64,000 bases of DNA, from the NCBI RefSeq assembly GCF_008831285.2, contig NC_045141.1, positions 24,020,742 through 24,084,741 on the forward strand, read 5' to 3'. The notes under the pieces are model-generated. The model did not search any database and was not told where the DNA came from. It saw only the letters and a list, made by a program, of their open reading frames with translations. Below, in pieces: positions 37,333 through 49,214 of the stretch; within the stretch, counting starts at the first letter, position 1; every line of letters begins with the position of its first letter. The stretch is from Nymphaea colorata. Lineage: Eukaryota > Streptophyta > Magnoliopsida > Nymphaeales > Nymphaeaceae. A program made the translations under genes and the position numbers.

Positions 37333-39951
37333 CTTTTTTTGGACTTGCTGAAGGGAACGATAGGGCTGTAGCCTTTTTTTTTTCTCAAGTTCGAGCTGAT
37401 GACATAATGCTCCTAGCACTAGATACTGACAACATATATAGGTTCACAATGTTTGATCTCAATGGCTCCACCAAGATCCAAAGGCTTGTTAATAAATATA
37501 GTTGGTAGGCTTGGTATGGTGTAGAATGAAGCAATCATTCCTTGGTACGCTATCTCCATCACCTCTGCATAATGCAGCCACTTGCCAGTAGTAGACGTAT
37601 ATATATAACAAAAGCCTAGCCAGCACGTCCACCTTCTTCCTTTAAAAGACAGGGAGATAAGCCAATGCATGCAGCACGCTCTGTGCTTCCTTGTCAATGC
37701 AACAGTTGATCTCTGCCACAAGATCAAATTTAAAAAAAGAAAGAAAGGAAAGATCGAATAAAAAGCGTTGAAGAAATGGGAACTTACAGCGAAGATGAGA
37801 GAACGTTTCGGAGTATCAGAACGCCTTTTTTCGCTTTCAGACCACCACTCTCTGCTCTCCCCTTCATTTCACATTCATAACTTCAGAAATCATCCGATGA
37901 AAAAATGAGGCATATCAATCTCGTAATTATTCAAGTAGAAGGGAAAAATAACATTGGGTGGTTCTTATCAATGTAACAGTAAATTAATAGATCGAGTTCT
38001 GATCTTTTTTTTTTTTTCTTTTTGGCCTAATGGTACTACTCCTGTTCCTGTATAGATGGATACGTTCATTCTTTAGTCAATTGCCATCCGCATGACAGAG
38101 TATTTGGTTAACCCTGGGAAGATCTTGACTGGAATTAGCATATTCAGTTCTATATACAAGTGGTTTTCTGTTGTAGGCAAGGAGCAGTTGGCTTTTCTGC
38201 TCTTATTTCTAAAGCTGATGGCTTCTGTCTTTTATGGCCTTTCTCAGTGAGTGTCATTTCTCTCAAAACCATTTTTCTGTGGTGAGGAAAAATGTGAGAT
38301 GGATGATCCAGAACCGATGCCTCTGAACCTGCTCGCAGACCGGCAGAATTTTGATCCGATGAAGCAGCAGCCATACTCACACTAAAGAGAGAGGTTGTCC
38401 TGATTGGTACCCTTTGGCGGCCAATTTAGTTTAGTTTTCTTGGATTTTTTTTTTTTATAGTTTTGTTGCCAAAGTTATCTTTTTTTTTTATTCATACTTT
38501 AAATCATTCTAAGATACTCCCGAGAAGTGGCAGGCGGTAAGGTGATTCACTTTTTATAGGTACTTGTGTTCGTACCATAAAGTGGCCACTGTCACGTCTT
38601 AATGCGATCTTCTTTCCTTTCCAATAGTATGGAAAGATCACAAAAGAAATTGACCCTTAATTAAGAGCTCTTTGTTCTCCAATAAACAATAATATTGAGT
38701 TTGCTTCCTGCGTTAAATATATATTGCGTAGGAAAACAGAAAAACTAATAGTTATATCATGAAAATTGAAAAAAAAAAGGGGGAGCAAGCAACCCCATGA
38801 GGGTTTTTGAGGGTAAACACATGGACTACATAACCGTAGTAGGGGGACGTTTGATGGCAACCGAAAATATGAGGGAGGACTTTTTCCATGTAGGACAGGG
38901 AAAAGATTTCTTGGTAAATTTTTCCCGGAAAAAAACTGTTTCTTCGTACACCTAAAGCGGGTGAAATTTTTCTATGACGACTAAGATGCTTTCAACCAGT
39001 GTTCGTTTTCAGGAGGTACGGGCTGTGAAATTCCACTCGATCTTTGCACCCTGAATCCTCTTTTCTAGTTAACCAACGCGACGTGAAACGAGGGTAGACT
39101 TTAGCATCCCCGTGAAAAGCAAACACGCTCAGGTTGAAGGAATGCATTTCCAGAGACGCTCCCCTCACCCTTGGTAAAGAATGTTTTCACAACCAAGGAA
39201 ACATGCACGAGACTTTCTCTTCTCCTCCAACTCATCACGAAGATTATTCCTACCATGTGACTGCATATGCTACTCGCACATCTGCATCCTTAGAAGGCAA
39301 CGTGTTTGTTTTATGAATATGTTTCAAATCTTTGTGACAAATTCATGAAATACTGTTTCTGAAAGCATATAGTTTTTGTTAAATCACATTTGAATAGATT
39401 TGAGTTCGGGATGTTGATCATAAGTAATTTCAGATGAGCAGGAAGAGTCCACCATTGACCTGAGAGCCGAAGCCTCCACCCTTGACCCCCATCCCCCATA
39501 GTGAAAAATAATTCAAGTTCAGATCGGAAAAACCGATTTGATCCGCATTTGTTCAACGTGGCGAAGTTGGTTAAATTTTTCCCTTCACCGGAATACCAGT
39601 TGCCGTGTGGGCACAGTCCTGTATGCTAGAAGTGACAAAACCCTTAAACTAGATCCCACCTGGGTTCAAGCCCTACCCTTACGCTTATTTGAAACAGGAT
39701 GTGGGTCGGCCTCGTCTGCAACCAACCAAGACTATGAGATCCGGCAAATGGTAGGCCTGTTCTGCCTGTTCAGCGAGAAACACCCTAGACCTTCTTCTTG
39801 ACAGGAGGCTTAGTGCAGATCGAGATCACATAGTACATGCTGAATCAAAAAATCCAAATCTGAAAAGCAACACATTAGCGTTCGATCTAGACTAGAATAA
39901 GAAGCAATCCAACCATGTGGAGTTGAATCGAAGTTGGAACAATATGGCATG

Positions 39952-39976
39952 TATATATATATATATATATATATAT
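39952..39976. repeat. (TA)n microsatellite
   Basis: A pure alternating TA run of about 25 bp, followed by GCATGCA. Confidence 0.9.
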
Positions 39977-40389
39977 GCATGCAACAGTTTCATTTGGTCA
40001 AGATGACTCAAGATGTTGATCCAAAATCTGGAAAAGAAAGACGGTGAATGTTGAATCTGAAACTGACCCTCATTAATCGTCAATTTAATGACCCAAATCT
40101 GAGAGTAAAATGGAAATAATCAAGTTTGATCGTGTGACCAATTTGATACCCTATAAGCAGATAGTGTTTGATCCACCAAGTTGAGTTCAGGACTAGAAAT
40201 GTAGGACCGTTTCTTACCTCATTAGCATTTAACTGATCAGGGCAAGAATGTTTTTTTCCTGGGACTTGTTTGTCCACAAGATTTTCAGAAGCCAATGTAA
40301 TAATGCAGATATAATTAAGGACAACGCTTAATCGAATTCCCAAAAATCCTGGGACACCAGGAACAGGACGTGTTCTTTCTTGCATTCCA

Positions 40390-40806
40390 ATGGGGCTTTG
40401 CGCTGTAGTGAATCAATGTAGTGTGCTGATAATTTGTATGGGTGACTTGAATGCAGTTTCTAACAGCAATGAGAAAACTGGGAGGGCCCCTGCTATCCAA
40501 GCATGCATTGCTCTATCTAATTTTGTTTCTCAATCGGCATTATGTGAAATATCCTGCCCTGACATGAAATTCACTTAGACCAACAACCATGTGGGACAAG
40601 AGAATGTTATGTCAAAAATTGATAGGTGCTATGTCTCTCAGGAATGGTTGGATGACCCTAAACTTACCCTGCACCTGGAACTGCAGCCGAGGACCATCTC
40701 AGACCACAATTCCATTTTGCATTATATATCCAAACGTAGGTACAACACTTGGGGTACCCTCTCCTTTTTGCCACTTTCAGTATTGACAGGACATGACAAG
40801 ATATAG
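40390..40806 (+). pseudogene. LINE endonuclease (APE-type) C-terminal remnant
   Basis: The frame reads MGDLNAVSNSNEKTGR (GDFN-type motif with the E..G turn) and then SKIDRCYVSQEW. It ends in RTISDHNSILHYIS, where SDH is the conserved C-terminal catalytic motif of AP-endonuclease-like domains. An in-frame TAG at 40576-40578 falls where the family has a conserved Trp (F-T-W-T-N-N). The N-terminal half of the domain is absent. Confidence 0.85.
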
Positions 40807-40819
40807 CGATCTAGTCCGT

Positions 40820-42440
40820 TCTGCATAGGCAGTGGACACTAGGGGCTGCGCCATGATCAAGCTCATACATAAATTGGAAGCCACCAGGAACAAACTGAAG
40901 GTTTGGTGCAAGGGTGAAGCCAATACTCTCCCTAATCAAATTATGGCGATGAAGACCAATATCAAGTTTATTCAAACCCAAAGTGAGTATAGCATGTCTG
41001 AGATGACTGAAGAAGAATGCATACTTAAGCATGAACTATCAAGACTCCTATGGCTAGAAGAACGACTTTGGCGTCAAAAGTCTAGAATTAAATGATTGAG
41101 GGACGGTGACATGAACACTAAATTCTTTCATGGGATTGCCAATGGCAGAAGGCATCGTAACAAGATTGAGACTATCTCTCATGAGGGTCGACTTGCGACG
41201 GACGGTCTGGACATCTTTACAGCTTGTACCGAGTTTTTCGCCAACCTGTTAGGGACCACACATGGCTTAGGACGCTTACCTCAACCTATCGCGCCAGGTC
41301 CTACTGTGACGTCTGAGGAAAATGATGAGCTCCTTAAACCTATTAATGATACTGAAATCAAGTGGGCGATTATGGAGGCTGATTGGGACTCTGCGCCTGG
41401 ACCAGGTGGGTTCAAGAATAGTTTTTTCCAATCCAATTGGAGCGTTGTGCAGGAGGCGGTGGGAGGGGCTATATGTGGGTTTTTTAATACCAACAGACGG
41501 GTGAAATCAGTTAATAAGACTCACATTGTTCTTCTGCCCAAGGAGCAAGGTGTGACGCATGTGGAGAAGTTTCGGCCCATCTCCCTTCGCACCAGCATTC
41601 TGAAATTTATCACCAGGATTATGGTCACACTTATGCGGCCTATATTGAACAGGATCATCACCAAGAATCAAAATGCCTTCCTCCCAGGGAGGTGCATTCA
41701 GGATAGTTTTCTCCTCAGCCAAGAAATTGTTCACATTTTTCAAAACAGCAAGAAGAAAACAGCTTGTGTGAAAATTGATTTGAGTAAGGCCTATGACAGA
41801 GTGAATTGGGAGTTCCTGCAAGCCACCTTGTGCTACCTAGGATTTCATGACTTGTGGGTAAAGAAAGTTATGACGATTGTTACCACAGTTAAATCGGCTT
41901 TGCTTATCAATGGCAAAAAGGTACATGGTTTGAAAACAAAAGAGGACTCAGGCAGGGAGACCCGCTCTCCCCCTATTTATTTATCTCTATGATGGAAATG
42001 CTCACGCGCAACATTCAAGCTCAAGTTAATAACAATCAAATTAGGATTCCCGCCATGGAGGCTGGTAACACTCCTCCTTTCTCCACCTTATATGCAAACG
42101 ACATTATTTTCTTCATTCAAGGTAGAATTAAAAACTTTCGGAACTTGAAAGCGTGTCTTGATGACTTCTCCTCTCGTTCTGGCCTTGTCATTAATAATGA
42201 CAAAAGTTCCGTTCTCTCTTTCAATTTGGTTAGCCAGGTTCAAATTCAAATAGAGCAGGAATTAGGTTGGCGTCAATGACATCTTCCTTCCAAGTATCTT
42301 GGCATTCCCCTCCAGACGAATGACGTGACAGAGGAGCAATGCAGACATTTAGCCCTATGCACATCTCAGAAGCTTACCCTTTGGAAAAAAAAAATGTCTC
42401 TCATTTGCTGGCAGACTCAGCCTCATAAAGCATGCTCTTT
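40820..42440 (+). pseudogene. LINE reverse transcriptase remnant
   Basis: Recognisable blocks: LRDGDMNTKFFHGIANGRR, LLPKEQGVTHVEKFRPISLR, NAFLPGRCIQDSFLLSQEIV, the first catalytic Asp in DLSKAYDRVNWEFL, RQGDPLSPYLFIS in a shifted frame, and LYANDIIFFIQG in place of the Y-A-D-D active site. In-frame stops occur at 40826-40828, 41093-41095 and 42277-42279. Frame changes between 41925 and 41945 and at a poly-A run at 42389-42397. The YAND motif at 42091-42102 alone would abolish catalysis. Confidence 0.9.
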
Positions 42441-44077
42441 CTATGATGCCTGCTTACTGGAGTTTGGTGGTTAAGCTCTCTGCCACCACTTGCAAACTTC
42501 TCAACAAAATGGCATCTGAGTTTTTATGGGGTGATACGGCGGACCACAAAAATCATCATCGCATCAAATGGGCTACCCTATGTCTTCATAAGTTAGAGGG
42601 AGGTGTAGGACTCAGAGACCTTAGTGAAACTAATCAGGCCAACTTGGCGTTCTTAGTGTATCGCGTGTCACAACAATCCTCCCCCTAGGCTGAGCTTGTT
42701 AGAGGTCCCTACTATGAGCGCAAAGCCCTGACCGATAGTAGTATAAGGGGAAAAATGGTGTCCAAAGCATGGCGTAGGGCTCTGCAGGCTTGGAATATGA
42801 TTAAAGGTGATGTCCGTTGAAAGATTGGCAATGGTAAGTTGGTCAAATTTTGGACAGACCAGTGGGGAGCAAACCGTCTGACTAATAAAATCCCCACTTC
42901 CCATCTCCATCTAGTATGTGACATGATTGGGAACACAGTGAATGATATCATGGGAGTGAATGGAGATTACATTAGTCACTACCTTGCTAGATTAAATATT
43001 CCTTTCAACTGTCCTAGTCTGCAAGAAGAGCAGCCTGATGTCATGGTTTGGAGATCTGAAGATCGAAGGGATTTCAATTGGCATGAACTTTGGCAAATGA
43101 TTAGGAAGAAAAGTCTCAAGAATGATGACAATATGCTCGTTTGGAAAGGGAGAGGACTTCCAAGAGCCACCTGGACTGTTTATTTAGGTGTCGCAGGATG
43201 CCTCCCTACCGATAATTTTGTGCAAAAACAGGGTCAATCCCTCGTTTCGAGGTGCTTTGTTTGTAAGCGAGAGATCGAAGACCTCAAACATGTGTTTTTC
43301 ACCTATAAAGGAGCCCTATCCATCTGGAATTGCATTTTTGATAAATTCGGGAGGGCCAAACAGTGGCGTAGGAGTCCCAATAACATAATGCAAGGTCTTA
43401 TCTACTGGCATAAGAAAGATTTCAAAGAAAAAAGCTTTGATAAATGCTGAAAAGACAGTTTCCATATGGCGATATGGTTCATTTGGAAAACTCGTAACCA
43501 CACTAAGCATAAAGGTGATCTTCCTATTGACCTCTTGGCAACACAATTTTGGATGCACTGCAGCAAATTTTGGTGGAATTATCATTGGAAAGGAACCCAA
43601 CATTACAAAATTCGTAACTGGCTTCGCTCTGGGATCCCTTGGAGCAATGGAATCATCAATGATAATAGATGGGTTGAAATCAGCATTTCTTCGTGGTGCA
43701 AGGGAAGCAAAAGATGAGTGGCAGGTCTCATTAGTGACGTTTCTGGTGGGTTCCGTTTTGGCTTGGTTTGTTGGTTTGAGAACAACACAGGGTGGTGGGA
43801 GACAGAGGTTCTTTTGGAATGCATTGGGCACCTGGTGAACATTGAAGATAATTGTGGGCACATTCATCTATGGGCCAATGATAGAGATTGGAAGTAACAC
43901 TTATGCAACATCACTGAACGACACACAGAAAATGCTGATCTTTTTATGAGGAGCAACAACTTTCTTAATAGGTTTTCAATTTCCAAGGGATGGCCGACTG
44001 CTAAAGCTACTCACCTTTTGTTTATTATTCCGGCCAATGGTTTGTATAGAAAGTGGATTTCCTATGACAATATGTGA
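42440..44077 (+). pseudogene. LINE C-terminal region with zf-RVT domain remnant
   Basis: After LLNKMASEFLWGD and KIGNGKLVKFWTDQWG, the frame carries the reverse-transcriptase zinc-finger region (GRGLPRATWTVYLGVAGCLP, then SRCFVCKREIEDLKHVFF). The position where a zinc-ligand Cys is expected after HVFFT is Tyr (TAT 43304-43306). MAIWFIWKTRNHTKHKG follows. The tail to 44077 might be a very decayed RNase H-like domain, but this is uncertain. In-frame stops are at 42686, 42818, 43448, 43715 and 43895. Confidence 0.8.
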
Positions 44078-44240
44078 GATCCATTTAACGAAAGACACAT
44101 TATGAGTTGAGGTTCTGTGTGAACCCATTTTTTGATGTACATATCACCTCATTTTGTTGCAATAAAAGGTTGGGGGCCTAACCCCCATGCAGCCATTGTC
44201 CGGAACAACCTTTCGGGCTGCGTTTGCATTCCGTGTGTTT

Positions 44241-46836
44241 GTTGTATGTCGTCGAAGTAAACTCTTTTGCAAATCGATATACCGAATGGAGCCGTATTGA
44301 TTGTACCAGATTGGCTCGAATTGGACTACATATGTTAAAATTGACTCACCAATATAATGTCTATCACAGTTAAAAAAAAAGCATTTGATTATGAACACTT
44401 ATCTAGAAGAAGTTTCCCATATGAAATATGAATCTTATACGTGATGAATCCATTTTATTCCTCTAATTGTTGCTGAAACTGAACGATAAAAAGTTGCCAT
44501 GTCCGGCTCTTTCCAGGGAATGAATCCAAGACAAGTCACCTACCCAAAAATAAAGAAGCTAACTTCAATATTCATTATACACTAAGAGCCAGATCAGCAA
44601 GGAAACAAAGATAACTATCATAAATATGAATAAGTTTTCATGGCACGAAAAATCAAAAGTTGTGTCTGTCCAGCATATCGAGATGTCGACTTGAATTAGA
44701 TGTTCACTTTATCATGTCCACTTCAATGGATGTTCACATATGCAAATTCAAATTCAGAATCGATAAGAATGAAAGAAAGGTCTATGCTACATGTGAATCT
44801 GATTTTAAGCTCAAAATTGAGCCAAAAATTGAACAGATTTCTGTCGAATTCCTTCAAGAAATGACACAGATTTCTAGCAAATGCTATCTAAGGAAGATAT
44901 CAAATGCCAAACTTGAAAGACTGAAAGGAATTGGGTACTAATAGCTGGGAAGGACAAAGAGAAAAGCAGAATGAATGCAACAGGTGACAAATGAGGTGAC
45001 AGAGTTGTTGGGAAACCTGCCACCTCTCTCAAGCCTTCCACTTCTTTCCTCATAAAAACAAAGCACACATGTGCCAAAACTGAAGGGGCAAAGCTGGGCT
45101 GCTTTTTGAAGGCCAACGAGGGAGGGGCACGTAGAGTGGCAAAGTGGCGCCTGGTAACCGTGTTTGCTTGTTGAGTGATCGGGATGTTTTGGACACCTTC
45201 CATTTCTGAACCTCAAATTTGAATGGAACACGTAAGAAAAGACAAGCCCTACTGAGTTCATCTACATCTTTTGCCAACCATCTACTCACTGCGCACGCAC
45301 ACACATACACACATCATATCCTCTCTCAAACCCAAGGCTTTTAAAAAAATTAATAATCAGATTACTTGCCTACAGTTATTTGATACTGCTTCTCTAAGCT
45401 TATGCTTTAGAAAAAGTAAGAATGTTGTCAATAAATCAGATTTAAGTCGGACATACTCTTAACTATATCTACTTTTTGGGCTATTGACACATTTGAGTTT
45501 GAATTCGAATTCGAATACGAACAAAGAAAAGTTGTATCTAAATCCAAATCTAAAATCTGGTTTTACAAACTGAATCCGATTCTAATTCGAATCTGAATTT
45601 TGAATTGAATTTAGCCCGTTTTTTAAATGTAAGAGCATTGTATATAAGATATTTATTTAAAACTAAATCAGATCTAAAACTAATCAGATATTTATGCATA
45701 TTTGAATCCAAATCTAAATTCGATCAAATGTTACTTTTTAAATCTGAATCCAATTTGATTTCTTAATTAAATATTTAATTTTGTTTGTATCTTTTTTTTT
45801 TTTTTGCAACGGACCAACAAAGATGATATATTGTCATCTCTAAAAAAAAAATCTAAGATATCTTTGTTGATGAGATCCGGTGAGAGTGATGTTGATAAGG
45901 GCGAAGAATTGAATTGACATCACCATGCGGCGTCTTTTATGGTGAAAAACAAGAACCCAAGTTTATTTGGTGCTTTGCTCTTAAGGTTTAGGGTTGGGTT
46001 GGCTTGTGAAAATTGACGCCGATTATAAGAATTGAGGTAAAAAGCTAGCCTTAGACCCAAGTGTTTATCTGTGAGATGAAATAAAAAAAGACTGCTAATT
46101 AATAGATAAACCAAAATATCACCATCAATTGGTTTCCATTCTAAATCACCATTTGCGTATTTTTGCCACAGATTATTTGTATGTTTAATTAAGTTTTATA
46201 TCTTTCTTGGTTTTTTTTAGTGATTTTTTAAATATTCTTAACTGATTTTAATCTAGATTGGGGAAGAGACCGATTCACCAAAATGACAATCGCGAACCAA
46301 TTTTTACATGATCGATATGAAGGAGACTGTCGTTAAGTTCATGCCATCCTGAGAGCAGCACTCCGAATGGGTTTGTATAAAACGAAGACCAGGGAAATGC
46401 AAATTAAGGAAGGAACCAAGACCGAGTGAGTTCCAGAGACCGTTGAGAAGAAGAGGCGAAGAGGGACGACCAACAACGGGAAATGGGTGGCTCAGCGACA
46501 TATTCAGTATGACCATAGATTTTTCATGTCAAATTTGGCACTTTCTCGATTCCACCTGAACTGCGACAGCCATGTGGTCATTTTCTGGCGGTTCATCATC
46601 CTAGTTCGCCTGAGATCAAAGGTCCTCATTCAATATCCGGAGAGAGGGAGGGGGAGCGAGCTCTGCTCCGACCCTTCCTTGTTCGATTGTTGGGCGACAT
46701 AACGCTCGAAGTCACCGTGACTCTTCTCTTGCCTCCTGCTGAGAAGAAAGCGACTATGGTAGCGCTCTGGGGGAAGCAAAAAGTCGAAGTTTCTTGAGGG
46801 TGTCCGGCAGGAGGGATCAAAAGAACGGCGACCAAC
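44241..46836. other. Intergenic region upstream of the ACR gene
   Basis: No gene was recognised. It contains the inverted copy of the GATTC-rich repeat at 45430-45790. A TATAAAA word at 46376-46382 lies 454 bp upstream of the ACR start codon and could serve its promoter if the 5' UTR is long. Several leftward open frames at 44870-45310 overlap one another and have no recognisable domain. Confidence 0.4.
45430..45790 (-). repeat. GATTC-rich dispersed repeat, copy C (inverted)
   Basis: Read on the minus strand it gives, in the same order as 34780-35135, GGATTCAGATTT, ATGCATAAATATCTGATTAG, TTAAATAAATATCTTATATA, CAATGCTCTTACATTT, AACTTTTCTTTGTTCGTATT and AAGAGTATGTCCGA. This shared word order shows that it is one repeat family rather than simple AT-rich sequence. 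Confidence 0.7.
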
Positions 46837-49214
46837 ATGGGAACTCAAACCGAGGACGACGTGGTTCTCGTACGAAGCGGCCGCAAGGAAGGGGATCCCA
46901 CAGTCATCACCGTCAATTGCCTGGACAAAATCGGTCTAGGTTGTGATCTCTGCCGTATCATTATGCAATTTGGTTTGAGCATTACACGAGGAGGTAAATA
47001 TTTCTGTGTTTCTGTTTTTTCTTTTCCTTTTTTTTCTATGTGGTTATCACGGAGAATTGGTTTTCTTAGCTAAAGAATTCGTTGGTGTTGTTCTTAGACG
47101 TATTGACGGATGGGAAATGGTGTTACTTGGTCTTCTGGGTGGTTCCTTGGCCGCGGGAACGGCCTGTAAGGTGGAGCAATTTGAAGAAGCTACTCTTTTC
47201 AGCGTGTCCCTCGTGTTCGTTGGCTACTTCTCTTTTTCTTCGGCAAGATAAACCGGCGAAACCGTCTGAAGTTTACATGCTGAAGTTGTGTTCTTTGGAC
47301 AGGGGCGGTCTTCTCCACGGTAATCTTTATTTTTTTCTTCTTTGTTTTGTAATTTCCTTTTTTCCCTTAGTTTTAGAACTTTTGTTGTTAGTTTGCTTAC
47401 TTTCTTTGTTTTAATCCAGAGCAGATGTGAGTGAGGCTCTCTGTGAGCTTGAGCTTACAATTAGAAAAGTTGTCGTCTCAACAACTCCAGACGGGAAGGT
47501 TATGGATCTCTTCTTTGTAACGGACACAAGGTTTGCCTCCTTTCTTACCACTCAACGCACATTTTTCCTTTTCTTACGAAATGCTTTGTGATATTTCTCT
47601 GAATGCCTATTATTCCCTGTTCGACTTTGTTGACATCTTAAATAAAGAATGCTTATAATTGATACTATCTGCTTTCCACCAAACGTACAGAGGTTATCCT
47701 TTTCTCAAGACTTCAAATGTGTCTTTTCTAGAACACGATCAACGAAAAGAAATTTGAACGAAAAATAGCTGATGTAGTAAGGGCCGTTCTTTATGTTGTG
47801 AGTTTGGAGTTTATTGTCCCCTTAGAAAAGGGACCTTAACAGCCAAGAATTGTTTCTTAATTCATGTCATTTAAGATTCTTTGGCTATTACTTTTTCTTG
47901 CAATAAATATATTTATTGAAAATTGAATGGCAAGATAAAGATATGCACGTGAACATAAAACTAATTGAAGCAAGGTTTGGACACTTTTGTTTTTTGGCAG
48001 GGAATTGCTTCATACAGAAAAGAGAAGGGCGGAAACATGTGAGCAGATAAGAAGTGTCTTGGGATTGTCCATAATAAGTTGTGGGCTGGAATTGGTTGAA
48101 CCAGAGATGGGCCTTTCTCAACAAGCCACCTCTTTATCTGCTTTTTCATCCTCAATTACTGAAGAAACATTCAGTATAAATCAGAATGCAGGCAACAACA
48201 TCTCAGTTACGATCGATAATTTGATTAGCCCGTCTCATACCGTTATTCAGATCCTCTGTCTTAATCACAAAGGCCTTCTATATGACACTATGAGAACTCT
48301 GAAAGATTGCAATATACAAGTGCGTTATGGGAGGTTTACTTCAAAGGGGCATGGCAATTGTGAGCTTGAGTTGTTTGTAATGCAAGCAGATGGGAAGAAG
48401 ATGATCGATTCAGAGAAGCAGAAGGCTTTGTGTTCAAGGTTGCAAACAGAATTGCTTCAGCCTCTGCAGGTGAAGGTGGTGAATCGAGGTCCTGATATGG
48501 AGCTTCTGGTTGCCAATGCGGTTGAGTTATCTGGTCAGGCCCGGCCATTGGTTTTCAATGACATCACCTATGCTCTCAAACAGCTGAAGCTCTGCATCTT
48601 TTCTGTATGTCTTCTTTCTTGCTATTTGTTCTTCTGTTTGACAAACATCACAATGCGTGTCCCCTTAGAGCATTTTGTTGTAGGTAACATTGATTGGCAT
48701 CTGATTACCAATCTTCTTGGTTTGTGATCTTGAAGTTTCATATTAGGCAAACAAAGATGCCATTGTTAATTGGCAATGGAGTACTTGCATTTACACAATA
48801 TGACATGCTATGATACCATTAAGGGTACACACACAGTGTGGTCCTTTATATCCCAAGGTGCTGGAATTGAGAAGATGGGCCTCATCTTCTGCTTTTAAGG
48901 AAAAATTGGGCGCTTCAGAACTCGGACCTGTTACCTCTCTCACCTGGGAGCCAAGTATTTTTACTATTGCACCAAGCAACGGCCCACAAAAAATGTCCTG
49001 CTAATGCTTATAAATGAAGTGCATCTGTGATCCTTTCCGTTGCTTTTTATCTTCAGCTTTCCATATTATCTCATACTCTGTTCAATGACAGGCTGAAATC
49101 AAGAGATATGTGATTGCTGAACGAGAGTGGGAGGTATACAGGATCCTACTGGATGATGGCCAAGGAAACAAGATCAAGGAGCAGGTGAGGAAGACCTTGA
49201 TGGGATGGGACTGA
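46837..49214 (+). CDS. ACT domain-repeat protein, ACR9-like
   Basis: Matches the plant ACR9/ACR10 type of ACT-repeat protein, which carries four ACT small-molecule-binding modules and no catalytic domain. Family members are thought to sense amino acids or nutrient status. Exons: 46837-46993, 47098-47319, 47422-47530, 48001-48604, 49092-49214 (stop TGA 49212-49214), joining in frame to 404 residues, close to Arabidopsis ACR9. ACT regions lie at about residues 21-95 (PTVITVNCLDKIGLGCDLCR), 112-175, 240-312 (VIQILCLNHKGLLYDTMRTL) and 335-395 (ending VRKTLMGWD). The third exon must start after the second AG of CCAGAG at 47418-47421; the first AG would bring an immediate stop. Intron 3 is 470 bp and intron 4 is 487 bp. 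A sensing role is inferred from the family; the ligand is unknown. Confidence 0.92.
48815..48995. repeat. Possible short interspersed repeat in an ACR intron
   Basis: The segment ending GGACCTGTTACCTCTCTCAC...TATTGCACCAAGC resembles the degenerate tails seen in many plant interspersed elements. A loosely similar stretch occurs at about 16180-16315 (GGTTTTGAACTTTGATC ... CCACTACACCAACTT). No box A/box B pair, poly(A) tail or target-site duplication was demonstrated. Confidence 0.25.

Larger units (their letters stand above)
25353..40389. other. Gene-poor intergenic region of about 15 kb
   Basis: No protein-coding gene was recognised on either strand. The short open frames lack start context, domain signatures and flanking exons. 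Contents that can be described are a foldback repeat at 28510-28770, a three-unit tandem repeat at 29572-29780, a MITE-like element at 31155-31443, small duplications at 31566-31695, GATTC-rich repeat copies at 34780-35135 and 36720-36990, and microsatellites at 37292-37332 and 39952-39976. A small frame at 35816-36061 (81 codons, hydrophobic near its N-terminus) sits directly after TATATAAA but has no recognised homologue. Confidence 0.5.
40390..44240 (+). mobile_element. Decayed, 5'-truncated L1-type LINE retrotransposon
   Basis: Conceptual translation runs in the order endonuclease remnant, linker, reverse transcriptase, zf-RVT and a C-terminal tail, as in plant L1-clade non-LTR elements. 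The element begins inside the endonuclease domain (GDLNAVSNSNEK), so the 5' half including ORF1 is absent, as is typical of incomplete target-primed reverse transcription. Frame is lost near 40740-40820, near 41925-41945 and at the A run of 42389-42397, and there are at least seven in-frame stops. The last in-frame stop is at 44075-44077. A short hairpin word (TGGGGGCCTAACCCCCA) follows near 44172. No clear poly(A) tail or target-site duplication was found, so the 3' border is approximate. It cannot encode active protein. Confidence 0.9.

Noticed and set aside
38150-38380. 76-codon minus-strand frame starting MSMAAASS
   Set aside because: It looks fairly coherent but has no recognised family and no neighbouring exon or promoter evidence. 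Kept out of the annotation.
43316-43867. 183-codon frame on the minus strand
   Set aside because: It is the antisense of the LINE zf-RVT/tail region and has no domain of its own.
44870-45310. Three overlapping minus-strand frames of 86-109 codons
   Set aside because: They overlap in different frames, and none shows a recognisable domain or codon pattern.
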